A DNA stretch of 64,000 nt from Chitinophaga sp. YR627 (lineage in GTDB: Bacteria > Bacteroidota > Bacteroidia > Chitinophagales > Chitinophagaceae), in NCBI RefSeq assembly GCF_900114995.1, contig NZ_FOUX01000005.1, forward strand, positions 496,001 to 560,000, written 5' to 3'. Below the pieces are notes generated by a model that was not told the origin of the DNA, ran no database searches, and was given only the letters and a program-made list of their open reading frames with translations. The translations under genes were made by a program, and so were the position numbers. Positions within the stretch are counted from its first letter, which is position 1. Each line of letters opens with the position of its first letter. Shown piece after piece: positions 36,011 through 44,822 of this stretch.

Positions 36011-37204
36011 CTATTCAGATAAGCCTTTGCGGATGGCCTGCAAATAGGTCTTCTTATTAGACTTAGTGAATGTGATAGTCCGGCATTTATTGAATCGAAC
36101 GAATGCTTTTAAGGCCTGGATCAATTTCTCAATCGTGCTTTTATCAAGATCAACCGCTTCAAAATGAAGATTGTGCACGATCAGCTCCTTTTGCTTACGA
36201 TCGGCCTTGGCATCCATTCTGGCTATAAACGTCTCACCTGCAAGTATGGGTAATGAAAAATAACCGTACAGGCGTTTGGGAGCAGGTACAAAACATTCGA
36301 TCTGATAATCAAAATTGAAAAAGTCCTTCAACCGGTGACGGAACACATTCAGCACATCAAATGGAGACAGGATAAAAACATCGTTGGATAGCTGTATGTT
36401 AGTTTTCTGACCGGGAAGCATATAGAATGGACCTTTAAGATCGTCCACCGTCACTCTTTTTAACTCCTTAGAAGACGTCATTATCTCCAGTTGCTTTTTA
36501 ACCAGGTTCCCTTTCACACGACGGGCACGCCAGGCTATTTCTTTCGCGGATGCAATACCAAGTGCTCCCAACGTACGCCGGATGACAAAACGGGCATATT
36601 CTTCGTCAGTGGGTACACTTACATCTGTATCCTGCGGCACCAGATTAATCGGCAGGTCATAAATCTTCTGAAAAGCTTTCGTCCGGCTGATCATCAGACT
36701 CCCGGTGAAATATAACCTTTCAAGCACCACTTTTGCGGGCCGCCAGTCCCACCAGCCAGAACTGGCCTCCTGACGATCATTTTCAAAATCGCCTACCTTA
36801 ACCGGCCCATCCCGTTCTACCTGGTCCAAAATTTCTCTCATCAGCTTCTGTTCCGCCTGGGTAAATGGTCTGCTATGTACTTTAAAAGCTTCCTTTACGG
36901 GCAATGAGAAACGGAAGTCGTGCATGGGCAGAAAGCCGGCGTCCGATGTCATATATTCAAAGACACGGCCATCCTCACAAAGATCTGTCAGCCATTCCAG
37001 CTGATAATCAGGTATACGTGCCGCCATTACATGATGATGGGCACGCTCTACGACGTAGTTCGTATCCAGCTGCACAAAGCCTAAATGATCAATTACCTGA
37101 TAAACAGCCTCAGCGCCAGTCCCGAACTGTGCCTTTCGGGCCAGACCGGCAGCTTCCAGAATGATCTTTCGCGCCTGTTGCTTTGTAAGAACAATAGATT
37201 CCAT
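36011..37204 (-). CDS. YcaQ/AlkZ-family winged-helix protein (putative crosslink-repair DNA glycosylase)
   Basis: 397 residues. HTH_42 fold, with the segment LGFVQLDTNYVVERAHHHVM holding the catalytic-type motif Gln45-Leu-Asp47. The QxD form fits the YcaQ branch, known to unhook DNA interstrand crosslinks, rather than AlkZ proper (QxQ). Winged helices follow (RRTLGALGIASAKEIAWRAR). Ends 27 bases before the Crp gene start. Role in crosslink repair is from the family. Confidence 0.83.
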   Translation of the reverse strand: MESIVLTKQQARKIILEAAGLARKAQFGTGAEAVYQVIDHLGFVQLDTNYVVERAHHHVMAARIPDYQLEWLTDLCEDGRVFEYMTSDAGFLPMHDFRFSLPVKEAFKVHSRPFTQAEQKLMREILDQVERDGPVKVGDFENDRQEASSGWWDWRPAKVVLERLYFTGSLMISRTKAFQKIYDLPINLVPQDTDVSVPTDEEYARFVIRRTLGALGIASAKEIAWRARRVKGNLVKKQLEIMTSSKELKRVTVDDLKGPFYMLPGQKTNIQLSNDVFILSPFDVLNVFRHRLKDFFNFDYQIECFVPAPKRLYGYFSLPILAGETFIARMDAKADRKQKELIVHNLHFEAVDLDKSTIEKLIQALKAFVRFNKCRTITFTKSNKKTYLQAIRKGLSE

Positions 37205-37317
37205 TACACTAAAATAAACAGTATTTGCATTAACAGATCATCAACTATCTGCCAGACTCACCAGATAATATGACTAACAGTACCTATCATCTGGCCTCCT
37301 TCAATACCTGGCTGACA

Positions 37318-37350
37318 TTTGGCCGGAAACAACTTTCATTCTACTTTCGC
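37318..37350 (+). promoter_or_regulatory. Promoter giving a nearly leaderless transcript
   Basis: TTTG at 37318-37321, 20 bases, TACTTTCG at 37343-37350 (seven of eight to TAnnTTTG). The ATG is at 37355, about where transcription would begin. Confidence 0.55.
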
Positions 37351-37354
37351 AAAC

Positions 37355-37969
37355 ATGAGTTACTATATACGCATTCTGGGGACGGAAAATCCGGATATTC
37401 ATTTAGATGATATTTTAGAAGCACTGGACGAAGACGGCCTTAGCGCCAAAGTGGATGCCCTCAAAAATGAGCAGCCCGAAAAGTGGACGCATATCGAATT
37501 AAAGAATGAAAAGAATAAACTCCTGGCCGTAATTGAGCGGGATGCCGTTACAGGTGACGGAATGGGCAAAGAAGAACTGGACGAATTCAGGGCAAGCATC
37601 CTTGATTTCCAACCAGCCAGCGCCGCTAAATGGCTGAATAGTTTCTTTGACCGCGTACAGGTTATTTATGCCTTCAGGTTGTTGCCGATAGCCATGGAAG
37701 ATGATAATTATGATATTATCACGACTGTGCAGACCTGCATATGGGAAAAAGTGAAGGGGATCCTGCAGGCTGACGAAGAAGGATTCACCAATGAAGAAGG
37801 CTATCATATTTTATGGCAGTTCCCTGATGACGCTGACGGCGACTGGAATTGTGCAGTATTAAATGCAGATGGTAAATGGGAAAACTTCTCTATGGACCTG
37901 GCTAATAAAGAGCAGCAAAAAGCTTTTAAACAAGGGCAGATACCGACAGGGGCGAAAAAACGTTCATAG
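37355..37969 (+). CDS. Hypothetical acidic protein, 204 residues
   Basis: Start ATG 37355 (MSYYIRILGTENPDIHLDDI); a TTG at 37319 is in frame but overlaps the promoter. Strongly acidic, two-domain look: an alpha/beta N-terminal part to about residue 100 and a C-terminal part ending in DWNCAVLNADGKWENFSM. No signal or membrane segment; family not recognised. Convergent with the 740-residue gene, sharing a hairpin with it. Size and acidity resemble immunity-type proteins, which is only a hint. Confidence 0.6.
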   Translation: MSYYIRILGTENPDIHLDDILEALDEDGLSAKVDALKNEQPEKWTHIELKNEKNKLLAVIERDAVTGDGMGKEELDEFRASILDFQPASAAKWLNSFFDRVQVIYAFRLLPIAMEDDNYDIITTVQTCIWEKVKGILQADEEGFTNEEGYHILWQFPDDADGDWNCAVLNADGKWENFSMDLANKEQQKAFKQGQIPTGAKKRS

Positions 37970-38002
37970 CCGGCACAAGAATGGCTAAACTATATTAAAC
38001 GA

Positions 38003-38029
38003 TCAAGCCTGCTCTAAGAGTAGGCTTGA
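38003..38029. terminator. Hairpin overlapping the stop codon of the 740-residue gene
   Basis: TCAAGCCT (38003-38010) / AGGCTTGA (38022-38029) with CTC/GAG inside. The TAG stop (38014-38016 on the minus strand) lies in the stem/loop. Placed between convergent genes. Confidence 0.55.
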
Positions 38030-40236
38030 CCTAAGCGCACATCATACAACTTCAACACCTCACTATGCGCTTTAATAAACGCCGGCACTTTCTCCGCTAA
38101 CTCCGTCAATGCACGTAATGCATTCCCGATCTCAGGTAGCACCTCTTTCATTTCAAAATAGCCAGGTGAAAATAAGGCTGAACAGATCGCCTGCATCAAT
38201 GCCTGCTGATGTGACAACTCAGATGAAGGTAGTGCCATCATCAACGATCTGATATGTTTTGCCAATGCAGTACCATTTGTGTTATACAATACATCTATCA
38301 GGTATTGCGGTACACCATCTTCCCCTATAAAAGGCTGCATATGTGCAAGCTGAGTGATGGTCTCTCCTCCACTGGACAAAGCATTTATTATACACATTAC
38401 CCAGCTATCAGCTGCATTATTATCTGCGTTTCTAACCAGAATAATGGCTATTATCAGCTGTAGCAACTCATCTGTCACTGCCTCAAATGCAGGCTTCAGA
38501 TCAGCTTCCATTTTTTCTGTTTCGTCTGTCAACTCATACAGCCTTCCTAAACAAAACAGCGCATGGGCTCTCCGCGCTATCGTATAATTAGTATCCTGCC
38601 ATTCCGTTTGCAGGAAACCCATTGTTTCCGGCTGATTCTTACCGACATGTATCAGTATACATTGGGCCTGACGGGCGATTATTGGTTCTTTAGCTCCGGC
38701 CCGTTGCAATAGCTGTGGGATCAAAAATGCCATGGATGATATCATCTCCTCATATCCATCTCTGCGAATATTCGGTTGTATCATTATCTCATATAAAAAA
38801 CCGAATAAACGCGCTGCTACGACCGGGGTATGCATACAATAAGGTAACATACGGGCCAGTATCGTCGCTGTCGTATAAGTCGCTTCAAAAACATCTCCCT
38901 GATATGCGATCTTCCACCAGATCCACTTTGCAGCTGCTGTCGCAATTTCATCATCTCCGGATAACACGCCGTTTATTTCCGCCGGCAACTCCTCTCCTGC
39001 TCCATTCGAAGTTTCAATACGCTTCCAGTCTATCTTGTCCAGCTCTTTTTGAAGGTAATCGGGTACAGGCAATGATTTAATACTGTTGCTGATCAGATAC
39101 TGCTCATATTCCTTCCCGAAGTTTCGGATAATCGCATCTAAATAAGATGCAATAGTCGTATGTACCGGATCTAAAGTCGATCCAGGTATAAAATAATCCC
39201 ATCTGTGCTTCTCATTAACAAATGCTTCTTTATCCAGTCGCATCGTCAGTAAGGCTGCTCCTGTTTCATCATACATGCACCAGTTACCGGTACCGTCACC
39301 GTTAGAATGGTAGTCTATGAGGATAGCGCCATCAGGGTAAAAGTACTTTACGCTCACTGGTACTTGCTTCGCATCACCCGGGATGTGTACAATTTCATAG
39401 ACCAGTATGTCATTGTAATATTTTCGGGTCAGCAGGTTGGGGATATATTGCTGGCGGACAAAGTAAAGCAGCTTTCCTTCCTCATCAAAGTACAGTTGCT
39501 TATAATCATTGCCATTGTAGGCATAATGTCTGCTATGTCGGAGTACCGGAGGATCGGTATGCTGATAATAATCATAGCTGATCTTTTCAGGTACCACATC
39601 AGCTATGAATGCTTCTTCCGGCATACCGGTATCCCGGTTATAATGCCTTTTTAACAACAAATTGCCGGCCATATCCCACTCTGCATATTCACCGGTATAC
39701 CTGTTCTTCCAGGGATCAAATTCACTCATTACCCAATGTGACAGGAGCTGCTTTGAACTATTTGCATCCACGAAACAGGCACGGGTAGGAACTGTTGAAG
39801 GACGCTCAGGCAAAGGAGCACCTTTTTCTGTAACCGGATGGTATTGTCTGTCAAAATAACGCCGGGCATTGTATGCAGTTCCTTCCTCGGTATAATCATA
39901 TTCTATTGCCCATATCAGCGCATTGCCTTTGGTATAACCACCAGGGAAATATTCAGGTGTGGCATGCTCACTTTTAATCCAGCGATAACAACCTATCCAT
40001 TTATTTCCGCCAAGCCAGTACCCCTGCTGCGCAAGCGTACCATCAGGATGAAAACGTTTATTTAAGAAAGGGGGAATACCATCACCATAGTCTGCTGTAG
40101 CACAATGATGCCCATCTATATGCCATGCGTGCCATATACCAATCTTCTCTCCCTGTTCGTTTTGTTCCCCCAGCATCCATTCTTTCCATTCTGCATTCCA
40201 GACGGCAGCTAAAGGAATATTTTTATGTTTTTCCAT
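38014..40236 (-). CDS. Large hypothetical protein, MORN/YwqK-like N-half and HEAT-like C-half (paralogue B)
   Basis: 740 residues, same layout as paralogue A at 26675-28930. The repeat-rich N-half (RFHPDGTLAQQGYWLGG, YAEWDMAGNLLLKRHYN, YFDEEGKLLYFVRQ, MYDETGAALLTMRL) is followed by a helical C-half (LQKELDKIDWKRIE, ATILARMLPYC, HALFCLGRLYELTDETEKME). The two are alike over their full length but far from identical, so the duplication is old. No signal peptide. Same strand, about 11 kb apart. Separated from the upstream DUF1877 gene by a long hairpin, so it probably has its own promoter. Function unknown. Confidence 0.7.
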   Translation of the reverse strand: MEKHKNIPLAAVWNAEWKEWMLGEQNEQGEKIGIWHAWHIDGHHCATADYGDGIPPFLNKRFHPDGTLAQQGYWLGGNKWIGCYRWIKSEHATPEYFPGGYTKGNALIWAIEYDYTEEGTAYNARRYFDRQYHPVTEKGAPLPERPSTVPTRACFVDANSSKQLLSHWVMSEFDPWKNRYTGEYAEWDMAGNLLLKRHYNRDTGMPEEAFIADVVPEKISYDYYQHTDPPVLRHSRHYAYNGNDYKQLYFDEEGKLLYFVRQQYIPNLLTRKYYNDILVYEIVHIPGDAKQVPVSVKYFYPDGAILIDYHSNGDGTGNWCMYDETGAALLTMRLDKEAFVNEKHRWDYFIPGSTLDPVHTTIASYLDAIIRNFGKEYEQYLISNSIKSLPVPDYLQKELDKIDWKRIETSNGAGEELPAEINGVLSGDDEIATAAAKWIWWKIAYQGDVFEATYTTATILARMLPYCMHTPVVAARLFGFLYEIMIQPNIRRDGYEEMISSMAFLIPQLLQRAGAKEPIIARQAQCILIHVGKNQPETMGFLQTEWQDTNYTIARRAHALFCLGRLYELTDETEKMEADLKPAFEAVTDELLQLIIAIILVRNADNNAADSWVMCIINALSSGGETITQLAHMQPFIGEDGVPQYLIDVLYNTNGTALAKHIRSLMMALPSSELSHQQALMQAICSALFSPGYFEMKEVLPEIGNALRALTELAEKVPAFIKAHSEVLKLYDVRLGQAYS

Positions 40237-40349
40237 CGAATACTATTGGACTGTAGACACAACTTATGCATAAAATATAAAATTCTATAATATTCACTAA
40301 AACAGTAATGGAGATAGTATGAAGAAAGTGAGGCACTTAACAAAACAGG

Positions 40350-40411
40350 AAACCCGCCCTATGGAGTAGGCCAAAAGTCAGCTGCTTCTGGTTACACCGT
40401 AGTGCGGGTTT
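40350..40411 (-). terminator. Long imperfect hairpin after the DUF1877 gene
   Basis: Outer stem AAACCCGC (40350-40357) / GCGGGTTT (40404-40411), then CTATGG / CCGTAG, then an inner CCAAAAG / CTTCTGG stem with one mismatch. T-rich sequence follows on the minus strand. Long for a terminator; could be a folded RNA element. Confidence 0.5.
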
Positions 40412-40465
40412 ATCTTCTTATATATCTTTTATGATGAGTGTCTGAATACTCCTTTGACCGGACAA

Positions 40466-40999
40466 CTATCTTACTAAAGACAGCACATAATCGTTATCTG
40501 CCTTCGCTGCTGCCATAAAACTCTTCAGGTCAGTAAATTCCCTTGCCAGATGCTCACGGGTAAATGCTCTGTCCTCCTCGCCTTCTTCGATCCAGACGTT
40601 ATTCGGATAAATTTGATTTTCATTGAGCTCATTTGCATCATACAGCTTGTGAAACTGCTCAAGGGAAATACTACTTAAGACAGTATGCATATCTGCAACA
40701 TCATCAGTATCGTTATAATAGATAGCAGTAGCTTCAAAATCGATATCCTCTGACAACATCTCCAGTTCATCCAGATCGATCTCTTTTCCTACATAAGTTT
40801 CAGGATAAAATAGCTGTTCCAGCAAGGAGACAGTATCGTCATCCTGCTCTTTAGATAAAACAAATTTCAACCCTTCAAAAGTTTGCGGAAAAACAATATT
40901 CTCTTTGGAGATATCCAGGATAACTGTTCCTTCCGGATTTGCCTTCATTACCTCAAAACTCTCCTGAGATATACGGTATAACGTTATGCTCTGACTCAT
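40466..40999 (-). CDS. DUF1877 (YfbM-like) protein
   Basis: 177 residues from the ATG at 40999 (MSQSITLYRISQESFEVM). A -7-like box (TAGTTTTG, read on the minus strand at 41025-41018) just upstream of 40999 supports this start over 41020. DUF1877 pattern: FEGLKFVLS near the start, FEATAIYYNDTDDVADMHTV, and the C-terminal LKSFMAAAKADNDYVLSLV. Cytoplasmic, acidic, function unknown. Family members sometimes sit among toxin-immunity genes. Confidence 0.8.
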   Translation of the reverse strand: MSQSITLYRISQESFEVMKANPEGTVILDISKENIVFPQTFEGLKFVLSKEQDDDTVSLLEQLFYPETYVGKEIDLDELEMLSEDIDFEATAIYYNDTDDVADMHTVLSSISLEQFHKLYDANELNENQIYPNNVWIEEGEEDRAFTREHLAREFTDLKSFMAAAKADNDYVLSLVR

Positions 41000-41050
41000 A
41001 CTACAAATTTTGGGGAGCAAAACTACGGAAAAAAATCATTTTGACAGATT

Positions 41051-42214
41051 TTACCGCCGTCCTCTCCTGCCGTCCTTTTTCTCTTTTCCTCTACCTGTGT
41101 TATTCGCCGCACCTGCCGGCTTTCCCCTGTGGGAACCAGTGGATTTCTGCACAGGATTTTCTTTCTTCCACGATTTCTCTGCCGGTTTGCCCGTTTGAGG
41201 TTTGTTATCCCTGTCTGCGGACTTATGCTTACGCCCGCCCGAAGGCTTGTTTTTAGGCGCAAAAGCAGGTTCCTGCTGTTCTTTGCGTTGAGTAGATGAT
41301 GCAGTCTGTTTACGCCCTCCGGATGACTTGCTTTTCGGAATAAAACCAGTTCGTGGATGTTCGTTCTCTTCGACAGGTCCCGCATCCTTCTTACGCGCTT
41401 TGGATGGCTTGCTTTCACCACTGACCTTACTGGAATCCGCCACACTTTCTTTTATAAATGCGATCTCCGCATCACTGAGGTAGCGCCATTTACCCAGAGG
41501 CAATTTATCGAGCCGCACATTCATAATACGCACACGTTGCAAACCAACGACCGTGTAACCTAAATATTCACACATCCGCCTGATCTGCCGGTTAAGACCC
41601 TGCGTAAGCGTTATGCGAAAGGTCTGACGGCCCGTCATCTGCACTTTACAGGGAAGGGTACGGGTATCCAGGATCGGTACACCCTGCGACATCTGTTGCA
41701 AAAAAGCAGTATCGATGGGCTTGTTTACCCTTACGACATATTCTTTCTCGTGATTGTTAGCAGCCCTTAGTATCTTATTGATGATATCCCCATCATTAGT
41801 GAGGAAAATCAGCCCCTCGGAGTCTTTATCAAGACGGCCGATCGGGAATATTCGCTGTGGATAATTTACAAAACTGATGATATTATCCTTGATGTGCAAT
41901 TCAGTGGTCGTAGTAATACCAGGCGGTTTATTAAGTGCCAGGTATACACGTTTCTCTTTTTTGGCAGCTGTGATAAGGCTACCATCCACTTCTACCGTGT
42001 CTCCGGGTTTGTAACGGTTACCCAAAACAGCCGGCCGATCATTCAATAATACCCGCCCGGAGGTGATGAGATTGTCTGCCTCACGACGTGAACAATATCC
42101 GGTATCACTAATAAATTTGTTTAAACTGATTGATTGGTCCAATGATCTCTTATTTTTAAATGGGGGCCAATGCCTTCCGGGCACAAAGGTCGTTAATTGA
42201 AGGGAAAAAAGCAT
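41051..42214 (-). CDS. rluF: RluF/RluB-type 23S rRNA pseudouridine synthase with basic repeat tail
   Basis: S4 RNA-binding domain near the N-terminus (SLNKFISDTGYCSRREADNL) and an RsuA/RluB-type catalytic domain with the key Asp in PIGRLDKDSEGL and the C-terminal QGLNRQIRRMCEYLGYTVVG. That order and spacing fit RluF (uridine 2604 of 23S rRNA). Residues after about 265 form a disordered Lys/Arg/Ser/Gly tail with two related units (FIPKSKSSGGRK, FAPKNKPSGGRK), probably for RNA contact. The first ATG (42214) gives about 24 extra residues unlike the family; an in-frame TTG at 42142 (LDQSISLNKF) may be the true start. Ends 51 bases before the DUF1877 start. Confidence 0.88.
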   Translation of the reverse strand: MLFSLQLTTFVPGRHWPPFKNKRSLDQSISLNKFISDTGYCSRREADNLITSGRVLLNDRPAVLGNRYKPGDTVEVDGSLITAAKKEKRVYLALNKPPGITTTTELHIKDNIISFVNYPQRIFPIGRLDKDSEGLIFLTNDGDIINKILRAANNHEKEYVVRVNKPIDTAFLQQMSQGVPILDTRTLPCKVQMTGRQTFRITLTQGLNRQIRRMCEYLGYTVVGLQRVRIMNVRLDKLPLGKWRYLSDAEIAFIKESVADSSKVSGESKPSKARKKDAGPVEENEHPRTGFIPKSKSSGGRKQTASSTQRKEQQEPAFAPKNKPSGGRKHKSADRDNKPQTGKPAEKSWKKENPVQKSTGSHRGKPAGAANNTGRGKEKKDGRRGRR

Positions 42215-42451
42215 CTTGCGCAGTTCCTTTATCTGACAATGGTATACAGCAGGGGAATAATACCCGTAGGTTCATTTAAATATAACTATCAATAAATTGT
42301 ACATGTCATTAAACATAAATACATCATTCTCATCGAATAACCTGTCAATTTTAAGCAATAGCTGATGCAAAACCAGACCTGCCCCAGGAGAGACAAAACC
42401 GGAAAAACACAGGCTATCAGATTTCTCACAGCCGTTTTGTATGCTGTACAG

Positions 42452-42459
42452 TATCTTTG
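42452..42459 (+). promoter_or_regulatory. -7 promoter element of the VF530-like gene
   Basis: TATCTTTG, exact TAnnTTTG, 18 bases before the ATG at 42478. No -33 TTTG at the right spacing. Confidence 0.5.
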
Positions 42460-42477
42460 CCCTAGAAACAACAGCAT

Positions 42478-42714
42478 ATGGAAACAGGGAATAAATCAAA
42501 AGATCCGCTACACGGCATAACACTCGAAAAAATCATCACACAACTCGTAGACAGCTACGGATGGGATGAACTGGGATATCAGATACGGATCAATTGCTTT
42601 ATCAGCAACCCATCTATACAATCCAGCTTAAAATTTCTGCGGAAAACACCCTGGGCAAGAACGAAGGTGGAAGACTTCTATAAAAATGCCTTGAAAGAGG
42701 GGAAATTAAAATAA
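42478..42714 (+). CDS. VF530/DUF2132 family DNA-binding-type protein
   Basis: 78 residues with the family sequence DPLHGITLEKIITQLVDSYG then WDELGYQIRINCFISNPS, then SLKFLRKTPWARTKVEDFY. A small helical protein, known in Vibrio as VF530, assumed to bind DNA. Full length for the family. Short leader predicted. Confidence 0.9.
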   Translation: METGNKSKDPLHGITLEKIITQLVDSYGWDELGYQIRINCFISNPSIQSSLKFLRKTPWARTKVEDFYKNALKEGKLK

Positions 42715-42728
42715 ACCGTTCTTACGGA

Positions 42729-43223
42729 TCAGTCCCGTAGCCATTTGGCCATTTGAGGATATAAACTGTTATCAGCCGCCGCCATGCCAACGCTCTTTAA
42801 CATTAACATGCCCACATATTCGTTCTTATCACAACTCTCCATGATACTACTACTGCCACCTCTGTAGCCATCTGCATGGAATACATAGGCAGGATCTATC
42901 TCAAGATGCATACAGGCAGCATAAGACCAGGCAATAGCCATAACCTCTTCTGCTTCCCTGTTTCTCCTTTTAATGATACCTCCCTCTGACAAACGTGGAC
43001 GATCAGCAGCAGGTACAACCGCTATATGACCTGCCTCATGCAGAATATCGCCCGGATATTGCAAAGCATCCTTATCTATAACAAGTGTACCATTTTCAAT
43101 CAGAAACCCCGGTAAAAAACTGTCATGGTTAATACTTCGAAAAAAAGTGGGAATACCTACATGGTTGAGAAAGGCAACACATTTATCAAAAATGACCGTT
43201 TTTTCCTGTTCGCTTAATATCAT
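42729..43223 (-). CDS. Hypothetical protein with HEAGH metallopeptidase-like motif
   Basis: 164 residues. DILHEAGHIAVVP holds an HExxH motif (His62, Glu63, His66) as in gluzincin or ImmA-type zinc proteases; a downstream acidic ligand could be Glu91 or Glu92 in RNREAEEVMAIAWSY. No signal peptide, so cytoplasmic. I do not recognise the family. Convergent with the VF530 gene. Could be a stand-alone protease or a catalytically inactive relative. Confidence 0.65.
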   Translation of the reverse strand: MILSEQEKTVIFDKCVAFLNHVGIPTFFRSINHDSFLPGFLIENGTLVIDKDALQYPGDILHEAGHIAVVPAADRPRLSEGGIIKRRNREAEEVMAIAWSYAACMHLEIDPAYVFHADGYRGGSSSIMESCDKNEYVGMLMLKSVGMAAADNSLYPQMAKWLRD

Positions 43224-43572
43224 AGCCCCGAAAGGTACGAATACAAAAGCACAAACACCTGTTTAAAGGCCGGAAATGTACAAATGACAATATATCCATA
43301 ACTCCTGATATTTATAAGTTGCAACGTTATTTTGTACCAGCTCAGGCAGCAGGAATTAAATTAGGCAGGCGAAATAATAATCCATACCTTTAAGAAGATC
43401 AAAGGTTTGAGTTCATCGTCATTAGTAATAGATTTCCTTTATAACCTTCTTTTACTACCTACTTTTTTCAATCGAACGTTTCTTAACGTTTAGATTTCTA
43501 AAGATCGATATTTCACATATCTAATCTGCGTCCTTATTATTTCTCCTTTTCCTGTCATTAAAAGTTTTAACT
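43224..43572. other. Gene-free stretch
   Basis: About 350 AT-rich bases between divergent small genes; should hold promoters for both. A short repeat CGTTT-CTTAA-CGTTT lies near 43479-43493. No protein or RNA gene recognised. Confidence 0.4.
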
Positions 43573-43839
43573 ATGACCATCAGTGATATATACGCACGTT
43601 TATATAGCAGAGCCTATTACGAAAAGACCGGACAACATAAATTCAGGTTTTCAGACAACGCACTTTTGCTGGACCGCCGCGCCACTATTCCCATTGCGAT
43701 CCATATGTTAGATGGGGTTTTCTATCTGCAGGTATCAAAACAAATTGCAAACGAAAGCCTGTTCCGCCTGGAAATGACGGAAGAGGAAATCATGTTGTAC
43801 AGCACCAATAGCGATAATCCATTGTGGATACTTGAGTAA
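43573..43839 (+). CDS. Small hypothetical protein, 88 residues
   Basis: MTISDIYARLYSRAYYEKTG, then a beta-rich middle (TIPIAIHMLDGVFYLQVS) and an acidic end (EMTEEEIMLYSTNSDN). No signal peptide. First of three small plus-strand genes; family unknown. Size and acidity are like immunity or anti-restriction proteins, not more than a resemblance. Confidence 0.55.
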   Translation: MTISDIYARLYSRAYYEKTGQHKFRFSDNALLLDRRATIPIAIHMLDGVFYLQVSKQIANESLFRLEMTEEEIMLYSTNSDNPLWILE

Positions 43840-43952
43840 AGCTTTTATCCGCTAAAACAATAAATCCCCAATCATATCGATACTTCACCGGCCCACAAAG
43901 TATCCTAAACCATTTAAGACAACTTATCATTTTATAAATAAATCACACGCTA

Positions 43953-44255
43953 ATGCTTAGTCACGCTGAAAATCTCCTGAACAAATTTGATGAAGCCGCA
44001 AATCTCTTTGTAAACTCCATCTACACCGAATTCATCTTCTCCATTAAAGACGTAGATAGACGAAAAAACGAGAATACTTTCCAGTTATGGACAAAAAAAT
44101 ATACAGATAAGCTCAGGCAGATACTGGAAGGAAAAGCACTGGAATATATCGCAATAAACAGAAACCTCCCAACAATTGACTGGTTCCATAAAAAACTGGT
44201 CTATATGATCCGGGTACATATTCAGGAATTTTCTTACCGGGCCGAGTATGCATAG
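43953..44255 (+). CDS. Small hypothetical helical protein, 100 residues
   Basis: Almost entirely helical by eye (AENLLNKFDEAANLFVNSIY, and TKKYTDKLRQILEGKALEYI, and WFHKKLVYMIRVHIQEF). Mildly basic, no membrane segment. 113 bases after the previous small gene. Family unknown. Confidence 0.55.
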   Translation: MLSHAENLLNKFDEAANLFVNSIYTEFIFSIKDVDRRKNENTFQLWTKKYTDKLRQILEGKALEYIAINRNLPTIDWFHKKLVYMIRVHIQEFSYRAEYA

Positions 44256-44356
44256 AAATGCCCAACTCCCCGGCTATCTGTTAATATCAATCCTCCACAA
44301 ATCTCACCTGTCAAACACAGCCCCATTAAACATACCTCCCCTTAACTACAATTAGT

Positions 44357-44364
44357 TACCTTTG
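44357..44364 (+). promoter_or_regulatory. -7 promoter element of the Imm10-like gene
   Basis: TACCTTTG, exact TAnnTTTG, 47 bases before the ATG at 44412; no clear -33 box. Confidence 0.45.
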
Positions 44365-44411
44365 GCTATTGCAGGCGAAGACCTATCGCCTAATCTCAAC
44401 AAACGTAAACC

Positions 44412-44795
44412 ATGAATACGATCAGTTTTAAGGCAGCTGTAGCATCCGCGGAGAAAAATGAAGAAGACCAGTTCTTTATGATAGGCCTGGCAGATGATGA
44501 ATACGACTTCGAAAATTATATCCTGCTGCAGAAAGCATTTACCTTCAGCGACCAGGATAAGGAAACAGTTATGGATGGGCACTATTTTGAAATAAATGGG
44601 CAGGAAAATGCCGCCTATAAGGTTTGCAAACAGGTCATCCTGGATAAACAGGAGATAACTTTCGTTTTAGATACCAGCATAACAGGTGATCTGGAGAAAG
44701 TTGTGATCGATATTTCCGAAGTTGAAGAAGAAGAAGGATTTGACGAATACCTACAGGCAATAATGGGAGATCACTTATTGGATAACAGGCATTAA
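44412..44795 (+). CDS. Imm10-like orphan immunity protein
   Basis: 127 residues, very acidic. FMIGLADDEYDFENYILLQK followed by FEINGQENAAYKVCK is like the Imm10 family of polymorphic-toxin immunity proteins (GxADDExD, LxLQ, NGQEN-C). In that family the protein neutralises a partner toxin in the cytoplasm. No toxin gene is adjacent, so it would be an orphan defending against neighbours. Recognition is by motif memory, so moderate. Confidence 0.55.
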   Translation: MNTISFKAAVASAEKNEEDQFFMIGLADDEYDFENYILLQKAFTFSDQDKETVMDGHYFEINGQENAAYKVCKQVILDKQEITFVLDTSITGDLEKVVIDISEVEEEEGFDEYLQAIMGDHLLDNRH

Positions 44796-44822
44796 ATGCC
44801 ACTATCCAGACACTCTTACCTG

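Noticed and set aside
42272..42523. Minus-strand frame of 83 codons upstream of the VF530 gene
   Set aside because: Overlaps the VF530 promoter and start; no family features.
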